Positions 1 through 11,931 of a stretch of DNA of 64,000 bases are shown piece after piece; within the stretch, counting starts at the first letter, position 1; every line of letters begins with the position of its first letter. Origin of the DNA: Sialis fuliginosa (taxonomy: Eukaryota > Arthropoda > Insecta > Megaloptera > Sialidae). Made by a program: the position numbers and the translations under genes. The DNA is taken from positions 30,132,001 through 30,196,000 of the forward strand of contig OY540810.1 of NCBI GenBank assembly GCA_961205875.1, written 5' to 3'. The notes beneath the pieces are model-generated. The model saw only the letters and a list, made by a program, of their open reading frames with translations. It did no database searches and was not told the origin of the DNA.

Positions 1-1013
1 TACATTACTGGTAGTGTTCAATACAGTGGCTGTATCGTGAATTTTTCGGGAAGTCAAATAATAGTTTTTATGAAAACCCTTTAAATTTCAATTTGTATAT
101 ATTCATTTACTTCATGACCAGTATAGAAGCATATTGTTTATTGATATATAAGTCTTAAAAGGGATGAAAAAATACACCTGCTCTTATTATAAAATTATTT
201 AATAATTGATTGATTAATGTCGTCTGGATTGTTCCTTTTTAAACAGCTCAATGTTGTGGGAATTAACAGGGATGCAAGATGGGAGAGGATTGTGCTGATG
301 AGCCAATCATTGTAGGTTAACACATACAGTAGGGTCAGGTACAGGGAATGTGTAAGGTTGGGAGCTACTTGAGATGGCGGTTGAATTTAATAATTAATCG
401 TAGAACTAATTAATATTACCTGGTTATCAAACATCAGAAAGACTAAAATTGAGTTACTATAATATGCAAATAAAAATATTAAAGTGATTATCAAATAAAT
501 ATGAAAACTTTTACATAATCAATACAGAGTATTGCAGAAAAACTGCATAGCGTATGAGCGATCCCGTATTTCGGAAATGACTTGTGCTGCTACACACTGA
601 CGTGTTGATTGTTTCCGGTACAGACGTGACGGGAATAACGCCCGATATCGATGGTCGCCGATAATCTAAGGATTTTATTCCACGCGCGATAACGAAATAG
701 CGAAACAAAATTATTATTGACATCATAAATGCTCGTGTGTATAATTATTTTTACGCGATCGGGTATTATAGATTATTTTTATTATAAGGATAATTGTTTT
801 TACTAATACTATAAACTGATAAATAATAAGAATCTATTTTAAGAATGTATGGCAGGTACAGTCTGAGTCAAAAATAATATGCAATGAAAGATCGAAATCA
901 AAGTACGAAGTATTCACTTTAAATGTTCGTAGGAAAGTCAAATTAGTTTATAAACTACTTAAACTATATTAATAGTTTTATTTAAAACCCTTTTTCCCAT
1001 TGTTAACTGTTGT
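1..1013. other. Intergenic DNA, nothing recognised
   Basis: AT-rich DNA downstream of the receptor gene. About 550-680 is locally richer in GC, but its open frame of 71 codons resembles no family I know and shows no splice or codon-use pattern that persuades me. I see no repeat boundaries here. Confidence 0.5.
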
Positions 1014-1603
1014 TATCTCTTGGCTTCTGGGTGTAAGCCGCGTAACTATATGGTAAAACCTTCTGAAATTTGATGTGGGTACTTTAGATTTATTAAGGAA
1101 TAACTTCTCCAAATGTCAACTATTTCTCGGTGGAATTAAATACTTACCATACATACTTACAATTAGTCAAGCCGTTTAGGAATTTAATTTTTTTATCATA
1201 ATAAAAATAATAATTTTTTTATTGTTATAATAAATTATTGTTTATATATAAAGCGGATCGATAGTGTGGATCAAACCTATGGGTACAAGCCATGTCAGGT
1301 TCGATTACACTCCAGTTAAATATTTTTGTACTACGCTGTATCGAAGCGAGATTGGGTCGAAATCTGACCGATACTTATAGTGTCAATGATTTAATTGTTT
1401 ATTATTTATTTGATTGGATCGACCCTTATAAGTAAGCAAAGCTTCATCGCAATAATTCTGAAAACATCTACCAAGTGAATACACAGTACTTCCTCGAGCT
1501 AAAATCACCAAATGTAGGTATATGTAGGTTAATTATTATTAGCAATGTGTGACGAAACGTTGACCGATAAAATCGACGCGGCTAACACCCAAAAGCCAAG
1601 ATA
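1014..1603. repeat. Foldback (MITE-like) element
   Basis: A roughly 29-bp inverted repeat closes this 590-bp stretch. The left arm at 1014-1042 contains TTGGCTTCTGGGTGTAAGCC and the right arm at 1575-1603 is its near-complement (GGCTAACACCCAAAAGCC). There is no coding capacity inside. A clear target duplication was not found, so the superfamily is open. Confidence 0.5.
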
Positions 1604-2109
1604 TTTTTATAAATATTTTCAGAATATTTAGTTTATAGATTTAGTCGATTTGACTCCTGAACATCTAATATATCACGAAATATAAAAAATAACAGCTAAC
1701 GTTACAAATACGCATTCTGGTTTTTGTGATACAATTCCCATCAATCTTACAAACAGGAATGATAAGGATGATTGATCAGAATTTATCATCTCTAGGTTTT
1801 TACAGTGATATTTTTCTGTAATTCTACGGTTTGGCCATTAGAAATAATTATATGAAATAAGTTCTCGATTTGCGAGGTTCATTTTGTTTCATTCATGTTT
1901 CCGTTTAAATTGAAAAACCACTTAACTCGTTAGTGCATAAAGTCCTATATTTTGTATCGTATTCTATTTCTATTGATTCTATAAAATTGCCTAGAGTTAT
2001 TCGATATAAATTGCTTCAACATCACAATTACCTTTGTCAATTTTTCTTAATATGAGTCTGTCTTTAATTCAAATAACATACAAATTTACCTATAGTATAG
2101 TATATAATT
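1604..2109. other. Intergenic DNA, nothing recognised
   Basis: AT-rich sequence between two inverted-repeat elements; no gene, RNA or repeat boundary recognised. Confidence 0.4.
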
Positions 2110-2803
2110 TAGAGATTGGAAAAATAGTTTTTCAACTATTGCAAAAAATGCAACTATTGTATTTTTTATTACATATCTTCATTAATTTCACAAAACTGGT
2201 TTACCTTTCTATTTTACCTTTCCAACTATTTTTAAACTATTGCCTTGTTTTTATCCAACGTTTAAAATTTTGCATTGAAAAAAAGACATAAAGACAAAGT
2301 TTGAAATAATTCTAATTATTAATATTGATTTTTTTCAAAAAAATAAAAAATATTATACATGTTTATATAAAATAAACATAATAAGTATATATTTCTTGCG
2401 ATTTCCTAATAATTATGAGTTTTATTCATACAATTCTTTGTAGATTTTTTTAGTTTCATATATTTTTATAAATACATTTTGTCTATTATACAGATATTTT
2501 TTATATTTATGTTGTGTTTTTACATACATTTTATTCGTTTAATTTTTTTAGCTTCTAAAATCTATCTAGAATCAACCATAACATGTTTTCCTCAAAAATT
2601 TCAGATTTGACACTTTTTACTAATACGTTGGTTTCACTAATTTATTAATTAAATCGAAAAAAATGTACAATTGTAAAAAAAAATTGTAACTATTTCACAA
2701 CTATTTTGATTAAAAAAAACTATTTTCCAACTATTTTACAGAAAAAAAATCAACTATATAGTAGCTATTTCATTTAAAATAACAACTATTTTTCCAATCT
2801 CTA
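2110..2803. mobile_element. hAT-type MITE, TAGAGATTGG family, copy 1
   Basis: The ends are inverted copies: TAGAGATTGGAAAAATAGTT at 2110 and its complement ending in CCAATCTCTA at 2803. The same termini and internal sequence (AACTATTGC, ATTTTTATTACATAT) recur in the 290-bp copy at 21621-21910, which has a perfect 8-bp target duplication, so this is one family. The flanks here (ATATAATT and ATAATTAT) do not match exactly. An 85-codon frame inside is not a transposase. Confidence 0.65.
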
Positions 2804-2933
2804 ATAATTATAGAGTTTAGGCTGTCTAGCAATGAAAACCTAATTAAAACGGTTATATGTCAAGCTGGCAAACAAAAATTCAAAAAACAGATATATAATC
2901 AATTAGTATGACAACAAAAAATATATTTTTTAC

Positions 2934-4800
2934 TAAAATCCGGCCGGAATTCCGGACGGAACCGGATTTTTTTGTTCTATTTTAATTAATAATAATAATT
3001 AAAACAATATATGTATAGTTTTATTATCTTAAATTAATATTTTATATGGTATTTCTTAAATAGTAGAGGCGTAGAGTCCTACATTAGGTAGGTATATTAT
3101 AAAAAATATTATTTTTTACAAATCTTGTAATTTTTACAGTTTCGTAAGTTCGATTATTTTTAATTATTTGCATATCATGCGTTCTTCTTGATCGAATCTA
3201 ATTACATTTAGTGTCAAATTATAAATGTGACAAATCACAAACAGCATCTAGACATATTCACAATAGAGAGTATAAATTTTTACAGATAAAAGAATGCCTA
3301 CTACTCGAAATAAAAGCACCAATACATTACTATTATATAGTGCATGTATCATAAACAAAATTGCATTATCTTAATACTATTAGCTAACAATAAGTTCAGA
3401 TAGTTTATGAAGAAAACATATTTAGGGCTATAGTATTATTAAAAAATTCAGAACAAGTCTTATTTTTACACCATAACAACTTTAAATTTTTAAAAATCTT
3501 TGATATATAGGGAGAGTCATATCAGGTGGAACAAACTTGAACAGTATATAAAGAAAAAAAATTCAAGTAAAAAATTCATATAAATATGTGTCCGGAAACT
3601 CTTCGTGAGGGAGCTACAGACTCTCAAAGATTTTGTCTCAAATTAGTTTTTATTTAATATTTTGAGAACCCATTGTGATACAGTACTTAAATTTGACACC
3701 CGGTTTAATATTATACGTATTATCGATTTCCAGTATCAACCAATTATTATTTAGACCAAGGATATATGGGGCCAGTCTGACCAATGGGCCCATTGAGTTA
3801 TATCTAGTTTTTTTGTTCTTAATTTTTTTCCTAAAAAAATCAGTTTTTCTCCATGTTGCCGTCCGCTGCCCCTTCTGAACTGGAACCCAGAGCAGTCACC
3901 CAGCCTCCCTCCCTAAATCCAGCATTGCTGTTATACATTAACAAAATAAGCAACGAATTTTAATAAATATAAAAATTTTAAAGATCAAGTATTCTTTTTT
4001 CCAAAGCTTACTTGACTTTTTAATATTGCACTCGATTGATTGTTGTAGTTTTACAAAAATATTTTAGTTTTCCATGGCAATTGTGATTTTTATTCAATAA
4101 TGAATAAAATGCGTTGTATCTTTGTTATGAGTTGTTTTATTATCGAAAATACGAAAAGCTTTGTGATCATTTTTTAAATAAAAATTATTCTACGATTTCA
4201 AAATTTTCACTCGATCTTTCTTTTCATAATCAGTTTAGTATTAATACGTGTTTAATACTAAGCCGATTATAAAATTTCATAACTGTTTCACAATGATTCT
4301 CAAAATTAAATAAGAACTAATTTTAGACAAAAAAATTAAGAGGCTGTAGTTCTCTCGCGAAGATTTTCCGGACAAATGTTTATGAACTTTTTTTCTTGAA
4401 ATATTTTTCTCGATCAACTGTTCAAATTTGTTCCACCTGATATGACTCCATATAATTAAACGGTTCATGTCCGTAATATACATAATGACATTTTTGTTAA
4501 TTTATCATTATAAATAAAATTACTTATTTTTTTAAGGTCAATTAATGTTATAATTACAATCTTTTTTTGCTGCTCAAAATGTTAAAAAACAGCATTTGTG
4601 ATATGAAATGATTGTTCCCATTAAAATGTTTGCTAATAAAATGTTGTTATATCATAATTATTATATTTATGTTTGATTTTTTAAACAAATACAACGTATA
4701 TTATTTATGAATTTCTTAGTAGAAAGCAGTAATAAAATTTAAAAATTCCGGAAAATCCGGCCGGAACCGGAATACAATCGTGAATTTCGGTACACCCCTA
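2934..4800. mobile_element. hAT-like non-autonomous element with CCGGCCGGAATTCC termini
   Basis: The right end reads GGTACACCCCTA and the left end is rich in CCGGCCGGAATTCCGG. Both ends are flanked by TTTTTTAC (2926-2933 and 4801-4808), an 8-bp duplication as expected for hAT, although T-rich matches carry some risk of chance. An inverted, internally deleted relative begins at 63507 near the window end. No transposase frame is present. The inverted-repeat unit at 3511-4449 lies inside. Confidence 0.55.
3511..4449. repeat. Inverted-repeat unit inside the hAT-like element
   Basis: Arms of about 32 bp face each other: GTCATATCAGGTGGAACAAA at 3515 onward and its complement TTTGTTCCACCTGATATGAC near 4427-4446. 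The interior (about 3588-3835) belongs to a dispersed core family also found at 8133-8360 and 56724-56960, recognised by GTCCGGAAA, a GAGNNAGCTACAG motif and GGGCCAGTCTGACCAATGGG. Its right part (4025-4360) recurs inverted at 63690-64000. Confidence 0.6.
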
Positions 4801-6390
4801 TTTTTTACTTATTTTTTAGTGTTCCGTGCTAGGTTAAATTCATTATTAACTCAAATATTTTAGAACAAAATCAGTTCTCCAGCGTTAAATTGAGATCAAA
4901 AATTTTGGAGATTTTAATATTATTTATATTTACTTATTTTTAGTATTTTGTGTCAATTCTTTGGTGTCTGTCCTTCTTCCACCCGTCTGTCACGGCCCAA
5001 TTTTATACGTGAAGTATAAAAAGTAGAATTTTTGATTCTGAGGGTTAATTTCAGGGGGTGTACGGTGTTAAATGAAAGCTAAGGAAGATAGCGGATCCCC
5101 CACCCCGCATTATAACTCTAAATACATGTACTGACCGCTTAAGGTGGTAGGAGGTAAAGCCCTCCACATTATATATGAGAAGATGATTCCAAAACTCATT
5201 CGTTCCATTTTAAAAAATAATCGAGATGCAGTGGATTTTGAAAGCATTTTTGGCATTCTTTCAAAATCCACTGTATCTTGATTATTTTTTAAATTCAACG
5301 AACGAGTTTTTGAACTCACCTCCTCATATGTATAAATAAATAAATATTTTATTAAATTTAATGTTTCGTGTAGTTCACCTTTTTGGATTCAACTCAACAG
5401 CTTATATTAGACAATAAAAGCCACTACACAGAACAATAACTTCTGAAACTGGTTATAAGTAACAATTTAAACCACATTCAATTTATTAAATTATACAAAT
5501 AACCATAGTTAAATTAAAAGTAATCCATTTTGAAGTCACAAATATATGCGGTTTTTAACAAGATAGTTTAAATCAGAGCGGAATTTATAGATAATATAAT
5601 AAAATTCATACCTCATAAAGAGGGTGATCTATTATTTGGGAACTATTATTTGCCAGACAGAAGAGAAATAAATGAATAGTTTTAACTCCATCAGTTTTAT
5701 CAAAATATCACGTACCAATACCATCCTCACCATATTTCCAACTTCTTGACAATTTTCGAGTGCAGTTTGAACAACGTTATAATACAGCAACTAGCATGCA
5801 TAGTGCACACAATCTTCAACAATCATATTTTACGTCATGTAGCACACTAAACCTTTAATCTAAGCTAAACGCTCGACTTAATACCATCTTTTCCATAGCA
5901 CACTGCGCGTCTTAACTATCGCAGACTGCAGAAACTAGACTGCCGCTTCTAATGATTCCCGTCAAAACTCTATAAAGATTGGTCTAATCCGCATATTGTC
6001 GCCGGTGCAGATGTATGTAATTTTACACAGATTTATTGTTATCGTTTAATATTACCTGTGTGTGGAAATTCATTATTGCTTGTAAGCTTCAGTGCGCGTA
6101 ATATCGTTCAATTCTAAATCATAGTTCTTTTTTCTCGTTTGAATATACATATAGGGTATTAAATCATAGATTACGTTTTTTAATGCTGTATTTGTTTGAT
6201 TAAATTTGCGTTTGTAATATTTATTGATTTCAGATTTCGCATATCGATATACCATATACATGTCCTCATTTATTTTGTTTTATTTTCAGTCCAAAAAGAT
6301 TAATTAATTAGAAAAATATAAAAGAAATACTCACATAATATCTAGACGTGATTTACATATAATAAATATATACAGGATATGACATAGTAG
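4801..6390. other. Intergenic DNA with a 130-bp hairpin
   Basis: No gene seen. The one structure is a near-perfect hairpin at 5186-5318: CAGTGGATTTTGAAAG and its complement flank a 13-base loop, and the pairing extends outwards about 60 bp per side with scattered mismatches. This looks like a small foldback element. The remaining sequence is AT-rich and unassigned. Confidence 0.5.
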
Positions 6391-6862
6391 GAACTATAAA
6401 TCAAAAAAAAACTTTAAAATGGTCTTGAACTGTCCATTTTACAGTCTAATATTTAAAAAAAATCTAATGGTTCATTAATTTTTTTTTAGTAATAATATAA
6501 TGGGTTCGTTTTAATAACGTCCCAATAATTTAAATTTCTAAATCAAATATTGTGTCTAGAATTTAGGTAATATGTAATGATCAATATACTGTATTATATT
6601 AAAATTGCTAATTTACGACATTTGAAGTCTATAGATTTCTCTTATAAAATAATATCAGGTATTAAGTGATAAAAAAGTGGCAAAAATCAATTAATTATAA
6701 TAATTATAATAACGGTGTTTTTGATGTATTGTTATAATACTTCACTTGAAATTATGTTACTTCAAAACAATTTATTGAATTGATTTAATAATACTTATTA
6801 CTATACTATATAACATAACAAACATTTTAAGACCATTCCAAAGTTTGTATGATTTATAGTTC
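6391..6862. repeat. Foldback (MITE-like) element
   Basis: Inverted ends GAACTATAAATCA (6391) and TGATTTATAGTTC (ending 6862) continue inwards through AACTTT and ATGGTCTT on both sides. It is about 470 bp, with no coding content and no clear target duplication. Confidence 0.5.
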
Positions 6863-7097
6863 TAGATAACTAACAATATCGTGAAATAGAAAACATTTTT
6901 TCCTACTCGTTATAGCTACACATAACTGGTATTATACATAAATTACTTCCATACAAAAAAATCATTTCACGAGGTGCCAAAGTGAGATGCGTTGTCAATA
7001 AAGCACTGAAATCCATAGAACATCAAAGCTTTCTTTACCTGGCAAGACGGGTTATTTTAAGAAAAATTTTCAACTGCAAATACCTTTTTTTGCTTTA

Positions 7098-7378
7098 CGG
7101 TATTATAAAGTAGCTAGCAAGTACTTTCAAATGGGGTATTAATTATGTCATAGCATCTATGGATGAGCTATGAAATTTAGAGCAGTGAATCTTCAACTTG
7201 TAACACAGTTGGCAACTCTGACCGTACAAGATAATTTTCATAATATCGCCACTATTTTAATACCATTAGTGTTTACATACAAGTACAAATTGTCAAACAC
7301 TTCATGAAACTACAAGAGAACTGTCAGATAGGTTAGATAAACGAGCTAGCAAAAAATGTTAGCTCGTTTATAATACCG
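7098..7378. repeat. MITE, CGGTATTATAAA family, copy 1
   Basis: The 281-bp element has ends CGGTATTATAAAG and TTTATAATACCG. Its interior (ATGGGGTATTAAT, TTTAGAGCAGTGA, TAACACAGTTGGCA, AATTTTCATAA) matches the 326-bp copy at 49241-49566 in the same order. Both copies lack an open frame and must be moved by a transposase encoded elsewhere. Confidence 0.65.
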
Positions 7379-8048
7379 AATATTACACTTTTTTATATTT
7401 TTCTTTCTACTTGATAATTTTTCAACTACACAAATTAGCTTTTACAGTTGCAGTTTTCATTTTTAGAACTGCAGAAACAAGCTACAACTACACACTAAAA
7501 TAACCCCTACCTATTTATTTAAAATAATAGGACTTCAGATATACAAAAAAATCATTAGAATATTAATATCTACGTTAAATATTGAGAAAAATTTTAGTAA
7601 GAATTGATCAGGAAGGTACTTTAGTATAGTCAGTTTGGCTTCTGAACTGTATACGTATAAAAATAATCTAGCATCAAATTCGACGAACTGTAATAGAAAT
7701 GTGACTGAATACGAGTTAATACACGATATGTAACAACAATAATGTGATATCTGCACCTCTGAAGCAAATAGCTTTTGTCGAAAATAAAAATGTAAAAATC
7801 CGTGAACCTTTTCATGGAAAATCAGCTCCCTAGAATTCATTTCCCTGCTATAATAGAACCAGATCGGGATGACGATAATAAAAGATTTTAGGCTTCCTCG
7901 GATTTCCTTTACATATTATTTAATGTGAATATTCTTTCACTTGAAATAAATCGGCTATATGTATTTATATTACCGCAGAAATCAATAATTGAACTTTGAC
8001 AGGGCTGTACAAATTACATCCCAAAATTAAAAAAAAATTATAGTAGGA

Positions 8049-8692
8049 TCATACAGGTGATTTACAACTAGTGTAAAAAAAATTACAGTAGATCGAGGTT
8101 GTAATTTTAATCAATAAACTTTATGTGAACCTGTGTCCGGAAATTATTCGTGAGGCAGCTACAGCTTTCCAAAAATTTTACCCAAAATTAGTGTTTATTT
8201 AATATCTAGAGAACCCATTGTGGTAAAGTTATGAAATTATGAAAACCGGTTTATTATAAATAAGTGTTATCGCTTTTTTAGTATCAAACAATAATAATTT
8301 AGACCAGGGATGTATAGGGCCAATGGGCCCGCAGTTTTTTATCAAGTATTTTTTTGTTATTTAATTTTTTTTCTGAGAGGAATACTTGTAGAAAATTATA
8401 TGACATAAAATACACAAACATATACTTTGTTCATTTGTCATAGAATCTATTTTTGAGAAAAATAAAGTACTATAGACTTTTACTTGATATGTATGCTTCA
8501 AATTACACAAAATAAGTTTATATTCTTGTTCTTTAATTAAAAATAAGATAAAAAATTAATATAAATATATAGCCTTTTATAGTTTCGTTTTTTAATCACG
8601 TAGTAAAGTACATAAACATAAAGTTTATTGCTTAAAATTGCAACTCCAATCTACTTTTAAATGTTTTACACTAGTTGTAAATCATTCTGTAT
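8049..8692. repeat. Inverted-repeat element with the dispersed core
   Basis: Ends are inverted copies containing GATTTACAACTAGTGTAAAA (left, near 8058) and TTTTACACTAGTTGTAAATC (right, near 8663). The interior at 8133-8360 is the same core as at 3588-3835 and 56724-56960, though the terminal sequences differ from those of the 3511-4449 unit. No coding capacity. Confidence 0.6.
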
Positions 8693-8693
8693 A

Positions 8694-8870
8694 TCCATAC
8701 TAATATTATAAATTCGAAAATAACTCTGTTTGTCCGTCTGATTTTAACCTTTTCACTACTAAACCACTAAACCGATCTTAATGAAATTTTCTAGGGAGAT
8801 AGTTTGCATCCTGAGGATTAGATAAAAAAATACAAATTCCATGCGGACGAAGTCGCTGGTACCAGCTAGT
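8694..8870 (+). mobile_element. Helitron-like non-autonomous element (Lep1-type)
   Basis: Begins TCCATACTAATATTATAAA and ends AGCTAGT, preceded by a GC-rich GCGGACGAAGTCGC segment that can fold into a short hairpin. A 5' TC, a 3' CTAGT and a hairpin just before the end are the pattern I associate with Lep1-type Helitron-like elements of insects. It lacks inverted repeats and has no obvious target duplication, as expected for a Helitron. It abuts the previous element. The assignment rests on remembered consensus features. Confidence 0.5.
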
Positions 8871-9382
8871 ATAATATATAATAAACAATATGTTTCAGAT
8901 AAAAATTCTTAGCCATTTATCTCCACTTTTATTTAATATAAAATACTTAGATGGCACTTATATCTAAAAAGAGTTTTCAATATTGTATTGTAATATAACT
9001 CATATTTTCAATAAATTACTATTATTTTCATTCATCAACAAAATTTTTGTTTAATAATGACAATGTTAAAAAAATTATAGTAAAAATATGTCGAAAAAAA
9101 GGCACTTTTAAGATTGAATTCTCTGCTTCTAATGCTTTTCACATATTAAAAATTCATTCATTTCCCCTAGGATAATAAAGCAAACAAAAATATCCATGTT
9201 TTTTGTTTTTGTTTTTTTTATAGGGTTTACGTAGTTAAGAAATGGCAAAAAAATATTATTGGATTTTGTAAAATAAAATTAAAAAACATTTTAAAACTGA
9301 TACTTACACTTTCAAATGACATTTAGAAATTCAGACTACAATTTTTCAACCTAAAAAAGAATTTTCTTATTTTAAAATCATA

Positions 9383-11931
9383 TACAGGATGTCTAAATAA
9401 CAGGGGACAGTATGGGGATCTCGGAAACTATAAGAGATAGAGATTCGGTTAAATGAGAGAAAAGTTGCCTTTAAGAGGGGGCAGTTCAATGCTGTATTTA
9501 CATTTCACAAAAATTTCATAGCCTACTAGATATTAGCCAAAAACCATTTTAGTCCGAATTTTTCCATCGTGAATATTTCTTAAGCGACTTGAAATTTTAA
9601 AAAATGTTTCAAATAAATGTTGTAGGGTTTAGTATTGTCTATTTAGAAATATTTTTTTAATTTTCAGAAATCTCGTAGTTTTTGAGATATGATACTAACT
9701 TATGTTTTCTTAAATAGGAGTAATATGAAATTTTGTAATTTTTGAACAGAAGATTTTATTACCTTTTCAACGATATGCAACTTGATGCACTTACTTTTCA
9801 AAATATCTTAAAAAATGATCAAAATGTATTTTTTATTTATTTAATACATTGTATGATCCAAAGATGGCTATGACAATCAACAATAAGATTTAAAAACAAC
9901 TGAAAATTTACTTTAAGCTAACGTAGCATGAATTAACTATTGTATTAATAAAAAATAAAGACATATTTTATTTATTTAATACACAATACCAGTCAAAAAT
10001 GGTTATGGCTGTCAACAATAACATATTAAATTAACTTATAAAAAACGCGATTAGTAATTAATTGTATTCATAAGAAAAATTATAAAAAATATTAAAACAA
10101 CTTTTGAAATTTAAAATGTTTACCAAAACTGTACAAACTACCTTCCATGACATCTTTCACAGAATTATGCTTTGTCTATTATAGGTATTTCAGTTTGGAC
10201 ATTTAAAAGCAGTACATGGCTATTTTTTTTAATGCTTCATCAATTTTATCAAATTTTATAAATTTAAAAAAGCTGATCATTAACATAACCCTATATGAAA
10301 AAATCCAACGGAATTAGGTCTATAATAACAATTTCTCAGCTGTTTTAAAAATCTCATTGTTGACAGCCATAGTGAACCATAGCCATCTTTGACTGGTATT
10401 GTGTATTAAATAAATTAAAATATGTTGTTTTTTTTTATAAATAAAAAGGCTTATAAGTAAATCAATTGTTTTTTTTTTTTTAAATATTGTTGTTGATAGC
10501 CATAGCCATCTTTGGCTTGTATTAAATTAATAAAATATGTCTTTATTTTTTATTAATACAATCAGGGCCGTAACTACCACCGGGGCAGCCGGGGCTGTGC
10601 CCCGGGGCCCCCGAGTTTAGGGGGGGCCCGAAAAAGGAAGATATTTTTTTTACTAAATCAGATTAAAAAAGTTTTGAGTTAGTCATTTTGTTTCAACACG
10701 GAGAAAATTTTTCAAAAACAAAAACTCAAAAAAAATTGTTTAACACATTTACAGAATTATCTTTAGCGCCATCGCATAGTACATAAAAAATTTACAAAAA
10801 AAGAATGTCCCTCTACCATTTGTTGCACACAAGATATCAACGAGTCAGTTTTTATTTTTAAATGTGTTTTTAGCCGTTTTGATTTGGAACATATTTACAT
10901 ATTTCTAATCATAAGGAATATCTTCCCCCAAAATTTTATTAAAATCGATTTTATTTTTCGTTGTAAATATGTTCTGTAATAAAATTATAAAATTTTTAAA
11001 AATTTAGTTTTATAGGGAAATTCTTAACATGAATATTAAAATGATTTTTTTATTTTTGCATTCCGGCCAATAGAATTGGAGATATTTTAAAAAAACCGTA
11101 TACGAAATACCGTAAAAATGGTCGTTTTTTCAACAAATGTTTTATTAATATGACTGTACAATATCGAGTTTTATGCAGCTCGATATGAGAAATTATTGTT
11201 TGTTTTTTCAAAAATTTATTTACTGGTGTAGTTTTCATTGTTTACAAAAAATATTAATAACTAAAATTTGAAAGCATTCACATTTTTATTGAGAAACTTA
11301 TTTTTTCGAAAATAGTCACATACTTCAAAATTGTTCAAAAAAAATTTTATAAGGGGGGCCCCTCGATCACCTGCTGCCCCGGGGCCCCCAAGCCTCTAGT
11401 GACGGCCCTGAATACAATATTTATTTCATGCTACGTTAGCTTAAAGTAAATTTTCAGTTGTTTTTAAATCTTATTGTTGATTGTCATAGCCATTTTTGGA
11501 TCATACAATGTATTAAATAAATAAAAAATACATTTTGAGATATTTTGAAAAGTAAGTGCATCAAGTTGCATATCGTTGAAAAGGTAATAAAATCTTCTGT
11601 TCAAAAATTACAAAATTTCATATTACTCCTATTTAAGAAAACATAAGTTAGTATCATATCTCAAAAACTACGAGATTTCTGAAAATTAAAAAAATATTTC
11701 TAAATAGACAATACTAAACCCTACAACATTTATTTAAAACATTTTTTTTAAATTTCAAGTCGCTTAAGAAATATTCACGATGGAAAAATTCGGACTAAAA
11801 TGGTTTTTGGCTAATATCTAGTAAGCTATAAAATTTTTGTGAAATGGTAACTTTTCTCTCATTTAACCGAATCTCTATCTCTTATGTTTCCGAGATCCCC
11901 ATACTGTCCCCTGTTATTTAGACACCCTGTA
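9383..11931. mobile_element. Large foldback element with about 0.6-kb arms
   Basis: Very long inverted arms meet over 2.5 kb. TACAGGATGTCTAAATAACA at 9383 pairs with the complement ending in GACACCCTGTA at 11931, and the match continues through GATCTCGGAAAC, ATTCGGTTAAATGAGAG and many AT-rich blocks to about 10060 on the left. CATA flanks both ends (9379-9382 and 11932-11935), a possible 4-bp target duplication. The right arm contains a local tandem copy of ATAGCCATCTTTG (about 10380 and 10502) and is split by the hAT element at 10563-11410. No transposase frame was seen. Confidence 0.7.
10563..11410. mobile_element. Nested hAT element, CAGGGCCGT termini
   Basis: Starts CAGGGCCGTAAC and ends GACGGCCCTG, with subterminal inverted GC-rich blocks (GCCCCGGGGCCCCC). 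It is flanked by a perfect 8-bp duplication AATACAAT (10555-10562 and 11411-11418), diagnostic of hAT transposition. The uninterrupted sequence of the target is visible in the opposite arm of the host foldback element near 9941-9955, so this insertion is the younger event. At 848 bp with no transposase frame it is non-autonomous. Confidence 0.85.

Noticed and set aside
1290..1320. tRNA-like B box GGTTCGATTACACTCC
   Set aside because: No matching A box or cloverleaf was found upstream on the same strand.
7535..7840. 101-codon minus-strand open frame
   Set aside because: Hydrophobic, AT-driven composition with no motif and no neighbours; not distinguishable from chance.
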